A DNA stretch of 37,291 nucleotides from Candidatus Zixiibacteriota bacterium (GCA_030605835.1 JAUWHO010000032.1:1-37291); one strand, 5' to 3'; positions 23,663-32,626 are shown, counted from the first letter of the stretch. Notes: generated from the letters alone by a model not told the origin. Program-made: numbers and translations.

Positions 23663-23725
23663 TATCCTACATCCTATATCCTATATTCTATTCCCTATTC
23701 CCTTTCTGCTGTTTGCTGTTTGCCA
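23663..23725. repeat. Heptanucleotide tract without the core
   Basis: Nine consecutive 7-base units can be read: TATCCTA, CATCCTA, TATCCTA, TATTCTA, TTCCCTA, TTCCCTT, TCTGCTG, TTTGCTG, TTTGCCA. They drift gradually while keeping the period. It lies between smpB and a small + strand gene and lacks the 51-base core of the two composite elements. Confidence 0.75.
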
Positions 23726-23870
23726 CGGTGGGTCGAGATTCTGCAAACTGACCGCATATCTTTGCAGCCTCGGCGGGGTTTTTTGACCGAGAACAGACTG
23801 TATACCGCTCTGGCACACCCCTTGCACCGTTGCGCCATCGAAAGAGGCTAGAACTGCGGGAGGTAAATGA

Positions 23871-24011
23871 ATGCCAAAGAGAAAAAAGCAGCCTTACAAG
23901 ATGCCGGACAAAACCTGCTGGCATCTGTATTCGCTTCAAAATCTCAATCCGGAGAAATTCGTGAAAGTAGTGAGCAAGATTCTCAAGAGACAGCATCTGC
24001 TCATTAAGTGA
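23871..24011 (+). CDS. Possible small basic protein, 46 residues
   Basis: A short frame starts at ATG 23871 with GGGAGG seven bases upstream, an ideal spacing. The product begins MPKRKKQPYKMPDKTCWHLY and ends in a basic amphipathic segment (EKFVKVVSKILKRQHLLIK). It is strongly basic with a central C-W-H. I do not recognise a family. An overlapping frame from ATG 23867 gives a 47-residue serine-rich product, but its spacing to the GGGAGG is too short. It could bind RNA or membranes; that is speculation. Confidence 0.45.
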   Translation: MPKRKKQPYKMPDKTCWHLYSLQNLNPEKFVKVVSKILKRQHLLIK

Positions 24012-24380
24012 ACTTCACAGCCCCCGGAAGTCACTGCATTGACTTCGTCGCAATAACTCATTATTACAACAGATCCTCGGTAGGTCTCACTGCCATAAGA
24101 TCTACACTGGTGAGATGCCGCTTCGTGCAGATTTCAGGCAACGCCGGAAGACGGAAATGTGTCGCTGTATCTTGCTTCTCGACCCACCTCAGCTTAGTGA
24201 AGACTCTTAACCACCCCACGGCAATCCCCGATCAGAATAGGGAGGCTTGAGACAAGCTGACCTCGCCAAGAACGGCTCAATTCTCCTTGACAAACTGTCC
24301 GTAAATGATACATTATTAAAGGAAGACCGAAGCAAAGGAACATTCCTTTGACAACTGAATCGAGAGTTTAGGAGGGTAAG
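24012..24380. other. 369-base stretch before the beta-helix gene
   Basis: No gene is supported here. The last 100 bases hold the promoter at 24287-24314, a hairpin CAAAGGAA-CA-TTCCTTTG at 24333-24350 in the leader, and AGGAGGGT before the ATG at 24381. The first 270 bases show nothing I can name. Confidence 0.55.
24287..24314 (+). promoter_or_regulatory. Sigma70-type promoter for the beta-helix gene
   Basis: TTGACA at 24287-24292 and TACATT at 24309-24314 with a 16-base spacer. The leader of about 60 bases contains the 24333-24350 hairpin with eight-base arms and a two-base gap between them. Confidence 0.6.
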
Positions 24381-26450
24381 ATGCGTATTGCGTTAACGAT
24401 TTTGCTTTCAGCGATCGTGTTGTCTCCGTTGACCGCATATGGGATTGATGTCTGGGGAGACCAATGGGGCACCTGGACAAGGGAGAACAGCCCTTACAAC
24501 GTTGTAGGAGAAATCCGCGTCCCACCGGAGTCGACTCTGATCATTGAGCCCGGGGTTGTCGTCGATTTCCAGGGGTACTATTCATTGCTGGTGGACAGCC
24601 TGGCAACACTTCTGGCGGTTGGAAACGAGACTGATTCAGTTGTTTTTACTTGCGATACTCTTGCAAACCCAGATCGCTGGCACGGGATACGTTTTATTTA
24701 CGCCGATAGCAATTCGCAAGTGAGCTATTGTCGCCTGGAATACGGAAAAGCCACTGGAAGCGGGGAAGACCAGAAAGGTGGAGCTATTTATTGTTCCTAT
24801 TCTAGCCCAACGATCACCAATAACAGCCTGAGAGGAAATTCCGCCGAGTTTGGCGGAGCCATTTATTGCTACAAACGCAGACCTATGATACGCGATAACG
24901 CTATCACTGGAAACATTGCTGGCTATGGTGGAGGTATCTGTGCTGAGCGGTGCGGGCGGGTGACCATAGTCTATAATCTAATAAGTCAGAACCGCGGGAG
25001 AGGTGCAGGTGTCTGTTTCATGGTTTCGCACGGAACCCTACGTAAGAACACCATCACGGATAATTTCACCCTCAGTGGGGGCGGGGGGGTTTTGTGCTCT
25101 TACTCCTCGAACCCCGTGATAGAGGACAATATCATCAATGCTAATTCTGCTTGGTGGGGTGGGGGGATCTCCAGCAGCCACTCCGAGCCGTGGATACATG
25201 GAAACACCATAACTGGCAATTCAGCCAGCGCCGGCGGTGGCGGTATTGATTGTACACGCTCTTCCAACCCAATCATAGAGCACAATACCGTAGCCGATAA
25301 TCACTCCGATGAATACGGCGGGGGGATTTCTTGTCACCGAGACTGCCAACCTACGATAAGATACAACACCATCTGCGGGAATTCGGCTACCAACGGGGGC
25401 GGTATTGCCTGTCACGACAGCAGCGGCGCACCAGAGATAACCAATAATACCATAAGTGGGAATTCAGCCGATTTCGGGGGTGGCGGAATTTATTGTGCCC
25501 GTTACTCCAGCCCGATTGTCGTGAACACCATCTTGTGGGGGGACACCGCACCGCTTGACCCAGAGATTCACAGGACCTGGAACTGCGACCCAGAGGTCAC
25601 CTACTGCGATGTCCAGGGTGGTTGGGAAGGTCAAGGGAACATCGATGTCGATCCCCTTTTCGTTGATCCCGTTGCCAGGGATTTTCATCTCCAGCTCGGT
25701 TCTCCCTGTATCAACGCTGGAGACCCAAACTCACCCCCCGACCCCGATGGTACCCGAGCAGATATGGGGGCGTTCTTCTTCGACCATATTGCAGAGGTCA
25801 CCATCACCCCAAAGAATCCCCCAATCCGTATCCCACCGGAGGGAGGAACCTTCAGGTTTGAGGCTACCATTACTAACTTAACCGACACGAGCCTCAATGG
25901 CGAGGTTTGGACGATGGCCAATGTTCCCGGGATAGGTTATTACGGTCCCCTTATCAGGCAGCCTCTCCGCCTGTCGCCCCATCAGACCATCCACCAGCCC
26001 AACGTTGCTCAGCAGGTTCCCGGTCTTGCTCCTGCGGGAGTCTACTACTATATAGCTTATCTTGGCAACTATCCCTCAGTAAAGGTGGACAGCTCCTCGT
26101 TTTCCTTCGTTAAGACCGGTAAGTCCACTGGAGGTAACTGGTCAGTCTACAACTGGTTCGAGGAAACTCCAGAATTGAGTCTGCCGGTGGAGACTTCACT
26201 TCTGGGCAACCATCCCAATCCCTTCAACGCCTCCACCATCATCAGCTATCAATTAGCAGTTGACGGCTATGTAACCGTGCAGGTTTACAACACCTTCGGC
26301 CAGAAGGTGGCGACATTGGTGGACGAAAAACAGGCAGCGGGTCAAAAATCTGTCGATTGGGATGCTTCAGAACTGTCCTCCGGTGTTTATTTCTATAAGT
26401 TGACTGCGGGAGATTTTACCGAGACCAGGAGAATGATGCTGGTGAAGTGA
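24381..26450 (+). CDS. Secreted right-handed beta-helix protein with T9SS-type sorting domain
   Basis: The 689-residue protein starts with a signal peptide (MRIALTILLSAIVLSPLTAYG). From about residue 130 to 395 it consists of parallel beta-helix rungs with recurring elements such as ITNNSLRGNSAEFGGAIYC, ITGNIAGYGGGI and ISGNSADFGGGGIYC, spaced about 22-25 residues. A spacer domain with CINAGDPNSPPDPDGTRADMGAFFFD follows, the motif usual after such helices. The C-terminal 85 residues are a sorting domain (NHPNPFNASTIISYQL ... SSGVYFYKLTAGDF) for type IX secretion and surface attachment. No catalytic residues can be picked out; many relatives bind or cleave polysaccharide. It has its own promoter and an AGGAGGG site. 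Confidence 0.9.
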   Translation: MRIALTILLSAIVLSPLTAYGIDVWGDQWGTWTRENSPYNVVGEIRVPPESTLIIEPGVVVDFQGYYSLLVDSLATLLAVGNETDSVVFTCDTLANPDRWHGIRFIYADSNSQVSYCRLEYGKATGSGEDQKGGAIYCSYSSPTITNNSLRGNSAEFGGAIYCYKRRPMIRDNAITGNIAGYGGGICAERCGRVTIVYNLISQNRGRGAGVCFMVSHGTLRKNTITDNFTLSGGGGVLCSYSSNPVIEDNIINANSAWWGGGISSSHSEPWIHGNTITGNSASAGGGGIDCTRSSNPIIEHNTVADNHSDEYGGGISCHRDCQPTIRYNTICGNSATNGGGIACHDSSGAPEITNNTISGNSADFGGGGIYCARYSSPIVVNTILWGDTAPLDPEIHRTWNCDPEVTYCDVQGGWEGQGNIDVDPLFVDPVARDFHLQLGSPCINAGDPNSPPDPDGTRADMGAFFFDHIAEVTITPKNPPIRIPPEGGTFRFEATITNLTDTSLNGEVWTMANVPGIGYYGPLIRQPLRLSPHQTIHQPNVAQQVPGLAPAGVYYYIAYLGNYPSVKVDSSSFSFVKTGKSTGGNWSVYNWFEETPELSLPVETSLLGNHPNPFNASTIISYQLAVDGYVTVQVYNTFGQKVATLVDEKQAAGQKSVDWDASELSSGVYFYKLTAGDFTETRRMMLVK

Positions 26451-26608
26451 AATTCACAGCAAATTAAACGGATTAAGCAGACCACAGCACTCTCCACTCC
26501 TTGCCGATTCAAACAAACTCACAGAGAGGGTCAAGGCCTGTCGGCTGACTCTATTGGCCCATCTACTTACTGCCCCACTTCTCACCAAGAACACACAGCA
26601 AAAACTGT

Positions 26609-26636
26609 TTGACAAGGAACCGAAAATATCTAAATT
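26609..26636 (+). promoter_or_regulatory. Sigma70-type promoter for the GT117-gmd gene cluster
   Basis: TTGACA at 26609-26614 and TAAATT at 26631-26636, spacer 16 bases. Predicted leader about 90 bases to TTG 26731. Confidence 0.55.
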
Positions 26637-26730
26637 TGTAAAACCCTGTCGGAGGCTTGCCGGAGGCGGACAAGGCATATCGTCTCGGACGACAAAACAG
26701 CTCCGTGTCACCTAACTTTCTGGAGCGGGT

Positions 26731-29220
26731 TTGAATCAAAAGGAAAACCAACTCGAAAAACAACCCCCGGATATGACAAACCTCGCCATCTCCGGGGTGA
26801 TATTTATAATTGCCTTCATTACCTATTTTATCACCAAGTCCCCGACGGTGAGCTTTTGGGATTGTGGGGAGTTCATCGCCTGCTCTTACATTTTGGGAAT
26901 CCCCCATCCTCCCGGGACCCCTCTTTTCATTCTCATCGGTCGTATCTTTACCCTCCTTCCCCTTTTCGAAGAGATCGCTCTGCGGATCAACTTCATCTCA
27001 GTTTTGACTTCGGCGCTGACAGTGTGGCTTTCCTATCTTTTGATTGTGAAAGTTGTCCGGGGTTGGTTCAAAGAGAAGACCGACGGGCTCAACCGCTTCA
27101 TCGCATATGTCGGGGGCGCCACCGGGGCTTTGATCTTGACTTTCTCCGACACCTTCTGGTTCAATGCCGTGGAGGCCGAGGTTTACGGACTGGCGATGCT
27201 TCTGATGGTTTTGATCTGCTATCTGGGCCTCCTGTGGGCGGAAAATCATCAAAAGGAGAAGTCCGGTCGCTACCTGGTCATAATCACTTACCTGGCATTC
27301 CTCTCCCTGGGAGTCCACATGACGGTCTTTTTGACCTTGCCGGTTCTCTTTCTCTTCATCATGATGACCGACAGAGAGAAACTCAACGATTGGCGCTTGT
27401 GGTTGGCCGGCATCTCTTTCTTTCTGGTCACCTTCGCCCTGGTGCCGTTCCTGGTTGCCTCCGCCGCTCTCCTTCTCCTCTCCGGGGCAATCCTACTGAG
27501 CGTGGAGCGCAATAGAGCTACCTGGGGATTTTTGTTCGCCTTAGTGGTGGTGGGGATAGTCGGCTATTCTACTCAGCTTTACATCCCCCTTCGCTCCGCC
27601 TGCGACCCCGCCATCGACGAGAACGACCCCGAGAACTGGGATCGCTTCAAGTATTTCCTGGAGCGCAAACAATACGGGCAGACCTCCATGGTGGAGAAGA
27701 TGCTCCACCGCCGAGGAACCTGGGGAAATCAGTTCGGCACTCACCGCCGCATGGGATTCTGGGGATTCTTTTCTGTGCAATACGGCTCCCCGAATCTGAG
27801 CTCCCTGGGGTTTCTACCCTTTGTTCTGGGGGTCCTGGGAGCCTGGGAGTCCCTGAGGAGAAAATACAAGGTGGGCGTATTCCTGGTACTTATCTTCCTG
27901 ATATGTAGCGTGGGTTTGGTTTTGTATATGAATTTCTCCGACGGCACCCGGGGGGAGCAGTTGGAGGTCAGGGATCGGGACTATTTCTTCACTCCCGGGT
28001 TTTTGTTCTTTGCTATCCTAATTGGAGTGGGATCTGCAGGCCTTCTATCCTGGGTGAGGGAGCTATCAGCAAGGGTTTACCCTCGGCGGTTTACGACTGT
28101 CACCGTGGGGGTTTTGGCGCTTCTGCTTTTGTTCTTCCCCTTCGCAAACACTCTGGGCTACCACTTCGAGTCCCACGACCGCAGGGGGAACTACATCCCG
28201 TATGATTATGCTCACAACATCCTGAATTCCTGCGACCAGGATGCGGTCCTCTTCACCAACGGCGACAACGACACCTTCCCGCTGTGGTTCTTACAGGAGG
28301 TGGAGGGGGTGCGCACCGATGTGAGAGTGGCCAACTTAAGTCTCCTGAACACCCGTTGGTATATCAAGCAATTGAAGTATAAGATGGGAGTTCCCATAAA
28401 GCTCTCAGACGAGCAAATTGATCGCTTGACCGCCTTCATGACCCCTGAGCGGGAAATCGTCAGGGTTCAGGACCAGATGATAAAAGAGATCATCATCTCC
28501 AATAACTGGAAATACCCGATCTACTTCGCGGTGACCGTGTCCCCGGAGAACAAGATGGGACTGAAGGACAACTTCAAAATGGAGGGGATGGCCTACCGGG
28601 TGGTGCCGGAGAAGGGGAAAAACATGGTGGACCCTGAGAAGCTTCGTCATCGCCTCTCGGAGGTCTTCAAGTTCAGAGGACTAAATGATCCCGAAGTCTA
28701 CAAGAGCGAAAGCGACAAGAGACTGGTCGCCAACTACGTAAGCACCTTTTTGCAGTTAGCCGAGTATTACCGGAATGAAGGGCGCCTGCAGGAGGCCATC
28801 GCCCAGGCTACGGAGGCCACCGAGCTGTACACGGACAGCTATCGTCCCTACCTCTATTTGGCTCAGCTCTATTCCGAAACCGGGCAGCTGGACAAAGTCG
28901 AACGACTGGTGGAGACCTCCCGGCCGGAGCTGGGGGAACGACTCTACATAAATTCCGCTTACGCCCTGGCCACAACCGGCGACACCGCTAAAGCGATCGA
29001 GTTTTTCAAGAAGGCCTTGAAGCGGTATCCGAATTCCAATTCCGCCATGCAGCTTTTGTCAAACATCTACTACCGCAGTCAAAGATATGGGGAGGTCTTG
29101 GAGCTGCTCGATGACTGGATAAACGCCCACCCTGAGGATGGTGAGGCCATCGCCCGTCGGGAGGGGATTCGAGCCATCGTAGAAAGCTCCGAGGTGAAAC
29201 TTGGAGGGCTCGGAGGTTGA
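26731..29220 (+). CDS. DUF2723 (GT117-type) membrane protein with C-terminal TPRs
   Basis: An 829-residue protein. The N-terminal half has about ten membrane helices and the DUF2723 signature SPTVSFWDCGEFIACSY followed by LGIPHPPGTPLFILIGRIF. A further motif DGTRGEQLEVRDRDYFFTPGF marks the end of the membrane part. The soluble middle (TNGDNDTFPLWFLQEVEGVRTDVRVANLSLLNT) is also family-typical. From about residue 675 there are TPR helices (AIAQATEATELY, PYLYLAQLYSETGQLDKV, AIEFFKKALKRYPNS). In Bacteroidota such proteins are linked to O-mannosylation-like glycosylation of secreted proteins. The start is TTG with GGAG upstream; the next ATG (26773) has no ribosome-binding site. A terminator at 29323-29350 separates it from gmd. 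Confidence 0.88.
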   Translation: MNQKENQLEKQPPDMTNLAISGVIFIIAFITYFITKSPTVSFWDCGEFIACSYILGIPHPPGTPLFILIGRIFTLLPLFEEIALRINFISVLTSALTVWLSYLLIVKVVRGWFKEKTDGLNRFIAYVGGATGALILTFSDTFWFNAVEAEVYGLAMLLMVLICYLGLLWAENHQKEKSGRYLVIITYLAFLSLGVHMTVFLTLPVLFLFIMMTDREKLNDWRLWLAGISFFLVTFALVPFLVASAALLLLSGAILLSVERNRATWGFLFALVVVGIVGYSTQLYIPLRSACDPAIDENDPENWDRFKYFLERKQYGQTSMVEKMLHRRGTWGNQFGTHRRMGFWGFFSVQYGSPNLSSLGFLPFVLGVLGAWESLRRKYKVGVFLVLIFLICSVGLVLYMNFSDGTRGEQLEVRDRDYFFTPGFLFFAILIGVGSAGLLSWVRELSARVYPRRFTTVTVGVLALLLLFFPFANTLGYHFESHDRRGNYIPYDYAHNILNSCDQDAVLFTNGDNDTFPLWFLQEVEGVRTDVRVANLSLLNTRWYIKQLKYKMGVPIKLSDEQIDRLTAFMTPEREIVRVQDQMIKEIIISNNWKYPIYFAVTVSPENKMGLKDNFKMEGMAYRVVPEKGKNMVDPEKLRHRLSEVFKFRGLNDPEVYKSESDKRLVANYVSTFLQLAEYYRNEGRLQEAIAQATEATELYTDSYRPYLYLAQLYSETGQLDKVERLVETSRPELGERLYINSAYALATTGDTAKAIEFFKKALKRYPNSNSAMQLLSNIYYRSQRYGEVLELLDDWINAHPEDGEAIARREGIRAIVESSEVKLGGLGG

Positions 29221-29322
29221 GTTCCTCACGGAAACCTCAACAGAGCCTTCAGTGATTCCTGTGAGGTCTGTTCTTTTGACGGTGAAACCTAGAGCTGATT
29301 TGAGTGCTCTGAATGGACACCA

Positions 29323-29350
29323 CCCCCTGACCTCCACCAGGGGGATTTTT
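29323..29350 (+). terminator. Intrinsic terminator after the GT117 gene
   Basis: CCCCCTG and CAGGGGG arms with an eight-base loop are followed by ATTTTT. It lies about 100 bases after the stop and about 70 before gmd. It may end the GT117 transcript or act as an attenuator before gmd, for which I see no separate promoter. Confidence 0.75.
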
Positions 29351-29418
29351 CGAAAGACCTCACTTTCCAGAATCAACCCTGACGACATTTGGGAGACCCT
29401 TTTTCGGGAGAAGAGATA

Positions 29419-30402
29419 ATGAAGATCATCATTTCCGGCATAACCGGACAGGACGGATACTACCTTTCGAGACTCCTGGCCTCAAAAGGTGACCAGGTTC
29501 ACGGGATTGTCAGGAGGAATTCCCAAAAATCCTTCGGGGTGTTAGACACTGACCCGGAGCTGAAGTCCAAACTGAAGCTTCACTATGGGGACGTCACCGA
29601 CAAGCACTCCTTGGATACGATCTTCAAGGAGGTTAGGCCCGACCGAGTTTACCACCTCGCCGCTCAGAGCTTCGTCCAGGAGAGTTGGAGCAACCCCGAG
29701 CTTACTTACGAGATCAACATCAAGGGGACCTTGAACATGCTGAATTCCTTCAGAGAGTACAGCCCGGAGGGACGATTCTACTTCGCCTCCTCCAGCGAGA
29801 TGTTCGGGAAGGTCGAGACCAAAAGTCAAGACGAGAAAACCTTCCCCTGGCCTCGCTCCCCGTATGGCATTTCGAAATTGGCCGGTTTCTACACCGGCGT
29901 CAACTACCGGGAGGCCTACGGCCTTTTCGTCTCCAACGGGATTCTCTTCAATCACGAAAGTCCCCACCGCGGGGAGGAGTTCGTCACCCGTAAGATCTCG
30001 CTGGCGGCGGTGAAAATCCACCTCGGCGTGGAAAGCGAGCTGGTGTTGGGGAATCTCGACAGTCAGCGGGACTGGGGTTACAGCGCCGATTACGTGAAAG
30101 CCATGGAGCTCATCCTGGATTATGAGAGGCCGGATGATTTCGTCATCGCCACCGGAGAGACCCACTCCGTCCGGGACTTCGTCCAGACCGCCTTCTCCCA
30201 TCTGGGTCTGGACTGGAAAAAACATGTAAAGGTCGACGAGAAATATAAACGTCCCGCAGACGTCAGCTACCTTCGAGGGGATAGCTCCAAAGCGCGGAAG
30301 CTTTTGGGCTGGAAGCCGACCGTCAGCTTCCAGGAGTTGGTCAAGATGATGGTCGATGCTGATCTAAAGAGAGTTTCCGGTCAGAAGAAAAAAGCTGAAT
30401 GA
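29419..30402 (+). CDS. gmd: GDP-mannose 4,6-dehydratase
   Basis: The 327-residue protein is an extended short-chain dehydrogenase. GITGQDGYY (residues 7-15) is the NADP-binding loop with the Gmd-specific QDG. HYGDVTD and YHLAAQSFVQESW are typical. The catalytic residues lie in FASSSEMFG (Ser-Ser-Ser-Glu at 124-127) and SPYGISK (Y149, K153), and GILFNHESPHRGEEFVTRK is diagnostic for Gmd. The enzyme makes GDP-4-keto-6-deoxymannose, precursor of GDP-fucose, GDP-rhamnose and related sugars; the next enzyme of such a pathway is not in the window. GGGAGAAGAG precedes ATG 29419. Its stop overlaps the next start by four bases. Confidence 0.95.
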   Translation: MKIIISGITGQDGYYLSRLLASKGDQVHGIVRRNSQKSFGVLDTDPELKSKLKLHYGDVTDKHSLDTIFKEVRPDRVYHLAAQSFVQESWSNPELTYEINIKGTLNMLNSFREYSPEGRFYFASSSEMFGKVETKSQDEKTFPWPRSPYGISKLAGFYTGVNYREAYGLFVSNGILFNHESPHRGEEFVTRKISLAAVKIHLGVESELVLGNLDSQRDWGYSADYVKAMELILDYERPDDFVIATGETHSVRDFVQTAFSHLGLDWKKHVKVDEKYKRPADVSYLRGDSSKARKLLGWKPTVSFQELVKMMVDADLKRVSGQKKKAE

Positions 30403-31508
30403 GAATCCTCATAATCAACTGGCGGGATCTGAAGAACCCCTGGACCGGAGGAGCAGAAATCCATATCCACGAGATCGCCTCCCGTCTGGTGAAGGAATAC
30501 GGACACCAGGTCTTTTTCCTCTGCAATCGCTTTAAGAACACTCTTCCGCCAAGGGACAACTACGACGGAATCGAATTCTACCGGGTGGGGACAGAGTATA
30601 CCTTCAACTTTCACGTCCCCTTCTGGCTGAGAAAAAACCTGCCTCAAATCCATCCCGATCTGATCATCGAAGATGTAAACAAAATCCCCTTCTACACGCC
30701 ACTGTATGTAAAAAGGCCGGTATTGGTGGTGATTCCTCACCTCTTCTCGGAGACCGTCTTCCGAGAGATCAATTTCGTTTTCGGGACGTATATCTATCTG
30801 GCAGAGAAGTTGATTCCCAGCGTTTACAGGAGTTGCTATCTCAACGCCATCTCTCAATCCACCAAGGAGGACTTAGTCAAGAAGGGTCTCTCTCCAGACA
30901 AAATCAGTGTTATCGAGTGCGGCATAGATCAGAAAACCTACTATCCCGCAAACGAGAAGTTCGGTGCCCCCACCGTCATTTACGCCGGCCGGCTGAAAAA
31001 ATATAAGTGCGTCCAGCACCTCTTAGAGGCAATCTCCCTGGTGAGGCAGAAGCTCCCGGAGGTGAAGCTGTTTGTGGTCGGGGATGGTGACTATCGCCAG
31101 GGACTGATTGCCTACGCCGCTAAGTTAAATCTAAAGGACACGGTGACTTTCACCGGATATATCTCCCAGCAGGAGAAGGTGGAGCTGCTGCAGAAATCAC
31201 ACCTTCTGGTCTATCCTTCCATAAAGGAGGGATGGGGCATATCCAACTTAGAGGCAAACGCCTGCGGCACCCCAGTTTTGGCCGCCGACGTCCCCGGTTT
31301 GAGAGACTCCGTATCTGTCGGAGAATCGGGACTGCTCTATCCCTTCGGTGATGTCGGGAAAATGGCAGAGAATATTGTCGGCATCTTGACGGATACACTT
31401 CTGAGAGAGAAGCTCGAGCAGGGGGGTCTCAAGTGGGCCTCGAATTTCACCTGGGAGAAGACCGCCGAGAGGTTCAATAATCTGCTGAAGGATTTATTTT
31501 CCGCTTGA
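30399..31508 (+). CDS. Glycosyltransferase family 4 protein
   Basis: The 369-residue protein has the two Rossmann domains of GT-B transferases. The N-terminal domain includes NPWTGGAEIHIHEIASRLV, a typical acceptor-side GGAE loop. The C-terminal domain includes TVIYAGRLKKYKCVQHLLEA, VGDGDYRQGL and the E-x7-E motif PSIKEGWGISNLEANACGTPVLAADV, which binds the nucleotide sugar. The ATG overlaps the gmd stop (ATGA), so the donor made through gmd (a GDP-deoxyhexose) is a plausible substrate; that is inference from position. The next gene overlaps its stop as well. Confidence 0.93.
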   Translation: MRILIINWRDLKNPWTGGAEIHIHEIASRLVKEYGHQVFFLCNRFKNTLPPRDNYDGIEFYRVGTEYTFNFHVPFWLRKNLPQIHPDLIIEDVNKIPFYTPLYVKRPVLVVIPHLFSETVFREINFVFGTYIYLAEKLIPSVYRSCYLNAISQSTKEDLVKKGLSPDKISVIECGIDQKTYYPANEKFGAPTVIYAGRLKKYKCVQHLLEAISLVRQKLPEVKLFVVGDGDYRQGLIAYAAKLNLKDTVTFTGYISQQEKVELLQKSHLLVYPSIKEGWGISNLEANACGTPVLAADVPGLRDSVSVGESGLLYPFGDVGKMAENIVGILTDTLLREKLEQGGLKWASNFTWEKTAERFNNLLKDLFSA

Positions 31509-32503
31509 GAAACGGCATCAAAAGACACTGGAGAACTCTATTCGGGGTTCTGATCAGCCTCTTTTTTCTCTATCTGGCGGTGAGGAAGGTCGACTTTCAC
31601 GCAGTGGGAGAGGCCTTCCGGGAGGCGAACTATCTTTACACCATTCCGAATGCGGTGGCGATCCTCTTCTGCATGTGGCTTCGGGCAGTGAGGTGGCGCC
31701 ATCTTCTCAAGCCGGTCAAATCCCTCTCTGCAGGACGACTCTTCTCTCCGGTGATGATAGGCTTTATGGCCAACAACCTCCTCCCCATGAGGCTGGGAGA
31801 GTTCGTGCGGGCATACTCTCTGGGGGAGAAGGAAAAGATCTCAAAAAGTGCCTCCTTTGCCACCATCGTGGTGGAACGCGTCTTCGATACCTTCATCCTA
31901 CTCTTGATGTTTGCAATCGTCATGGCTTTTTCCCCTTTCCCGGACTGGGCCAACAAGATCGGCTACTCCGCCTTCGTGATAAATATTGCGATTCTACTCT
32001 TCTTTTTCTTCTTGAAGAGTAAGACCGAGCCGACCTTAAGAGTTCTCCAGAGGCTGCTCAAGGTTTTCCCTAAGAAGCTTGCTGATTTCGTCTACAACAC
32101 CACCTGCAGGTTCACCGAGGGTTTAGCGGTTCTCTCTGACCTTAAGAGTCTATTCTATATTGCGGCTCTTTCGGGATTGATCTGGGTCATCACCGCCCTC
32201 TCGAACTATTTCATCTTCCTTTCTTTTGGCTTGCAGCCTCCGCTTTACGCCTGTTTTTTCCTTCTGGTGGTGGTGGCTTTCGCCATAATGCTTCCAGCCT
32301 CCCCGGGATTCATCGGCACCTTTCACTTCGGTTGCACCGTGGCGTTGTCATACTTCAAAATCGATCCCAGTGTCTCGTTCCCCTTCTCGGTCGTGCTGTG
32401 GTCCTGCCAGTATTTCCCCGTGACCCTCCTGGGGCTATATTATCTGCGGAAGGAGCATCTATCCTTAAGGGAAGCCAGAGCTGAAGGGGTTCAGAGTTCG
32501 TAG
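31505..32503 (+). CDS. Lysylphosphatidylglycerol synthase TM-region/YbhN-like membrane protein
   Basis: A 332-residue membrane protein with about eight helices, matching the LPG_synthase_TM (UPF0104) family. Characteristic segments are WLRAVRWRHLLKP, FMANNLLPMRLGEFVRAYSL, ATIVVERVFDTFILL and LPASPGFIGTFHFG. The soluble aminoacyl-transferase domain of MprF is absent, so this is the stand-alone membrane part, a group often found in glycan gene clusters and proposed to move or present lipid-linked substrates. The start codon is TTG, overlapping the preceding TGA (TTGA), a coupling typical of tight operons. Together with gmd and GT4 it probably serves glycolipid or surface glycan assembly. Confidence 0.88.
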   Translation: MRNGIKRHWRTLFGVLISLFFLYLAVRKVDFHAVGEAFREANYLYTIPNAVAILFCMWLRAVRWRHLLKPVKSLSAGRLFSPVMIGFMANNLLPMRLGEFVRAYSLGEKEKISKSASFATIVVERVFDTFILLLMFAIVMAFSPFPDWANKIGYSAFVINIAILLFFFFLKSKTEPTLRVLQRLLKVFPKKLADFVYNTTCRFTEGLAVLSDLKSLFYIAALSGLIWVITALSNYFIFLSFGLQPPLYACFFLLVVVAFAIMLPASPGFIGTFHFGCTVALSYFKIDPSVSFPFSVVLWSCQYFPVTLLGLYYLRKEHLSLREARAEGVQSS

Positions 32504-32509
32504 CAGAGC

Positions 32510-32530
32510 GGCGGGGGACAAGCCCCCGCC
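32510..32530. repeat. Hairpin repeat C, GC-rich
   Basis: GGCGGGGG and CCCCCGCC flank ACAAG, and CTAC follows. Structure and downstream CTA resemble repeat A (stem, short AAG-containing loop, stem, CTA). It lies seven bases after the membrane-protein stop and could terminate the glycan cluster, though no T-run follows. Confidence 0.6.
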
Positions 32531-32548
32531 CTACAATTCAATGACGTT

Positions 32549-32576
32549 GAATTTGGAAACCTAAAGGTTTCCATTA
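32549..32576 (-). repeat. Dispersed hairpin repeat B, copy 2 (inverted)
   Basis: TGGAAACC-TAAA-GGTTTCCA (32554-32573) with flanks shared with 730-757 in reverse orientation; 25 of 28 bases agree by eye. Both copies lie in intergenic DNA. Confidence 0.7.
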
Positions 32577-32609
32577 CACTGAGGGAGACAGAATCTGTCT
32601 AATCTGCTT

Positions 32610-32626
32610 GCCTGCCTGTGGCAGGC
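32610..32626. repeat. Small palindromic insertion in a duplicated 3' flank
   Basis: GCCTGCC-TGT-GGCAGGC is a perfect hairpin. The surrounding sequence (about 32594-32652) matches the 3' flank of the second FG-GAP gene (about 34862-34892), which lacks these roughly 20 bases. It thus looks like an insertion into one of the two duplicated tails. Confidence 0.5.

Noticed and set aside
23867-24010. Alternative 47-codon frame starting four bases earlier than the small basic protein
   Set aside because: Spacing to the GGGAGG site is only three bases and the product is low-complexity and serine-rich.
23616-24380. tmRNA (ssrA) gene expected near smpB
   Set aside because: No alanine-tRNA-like ends, tag reading frame or typical first bases were found on either strand.
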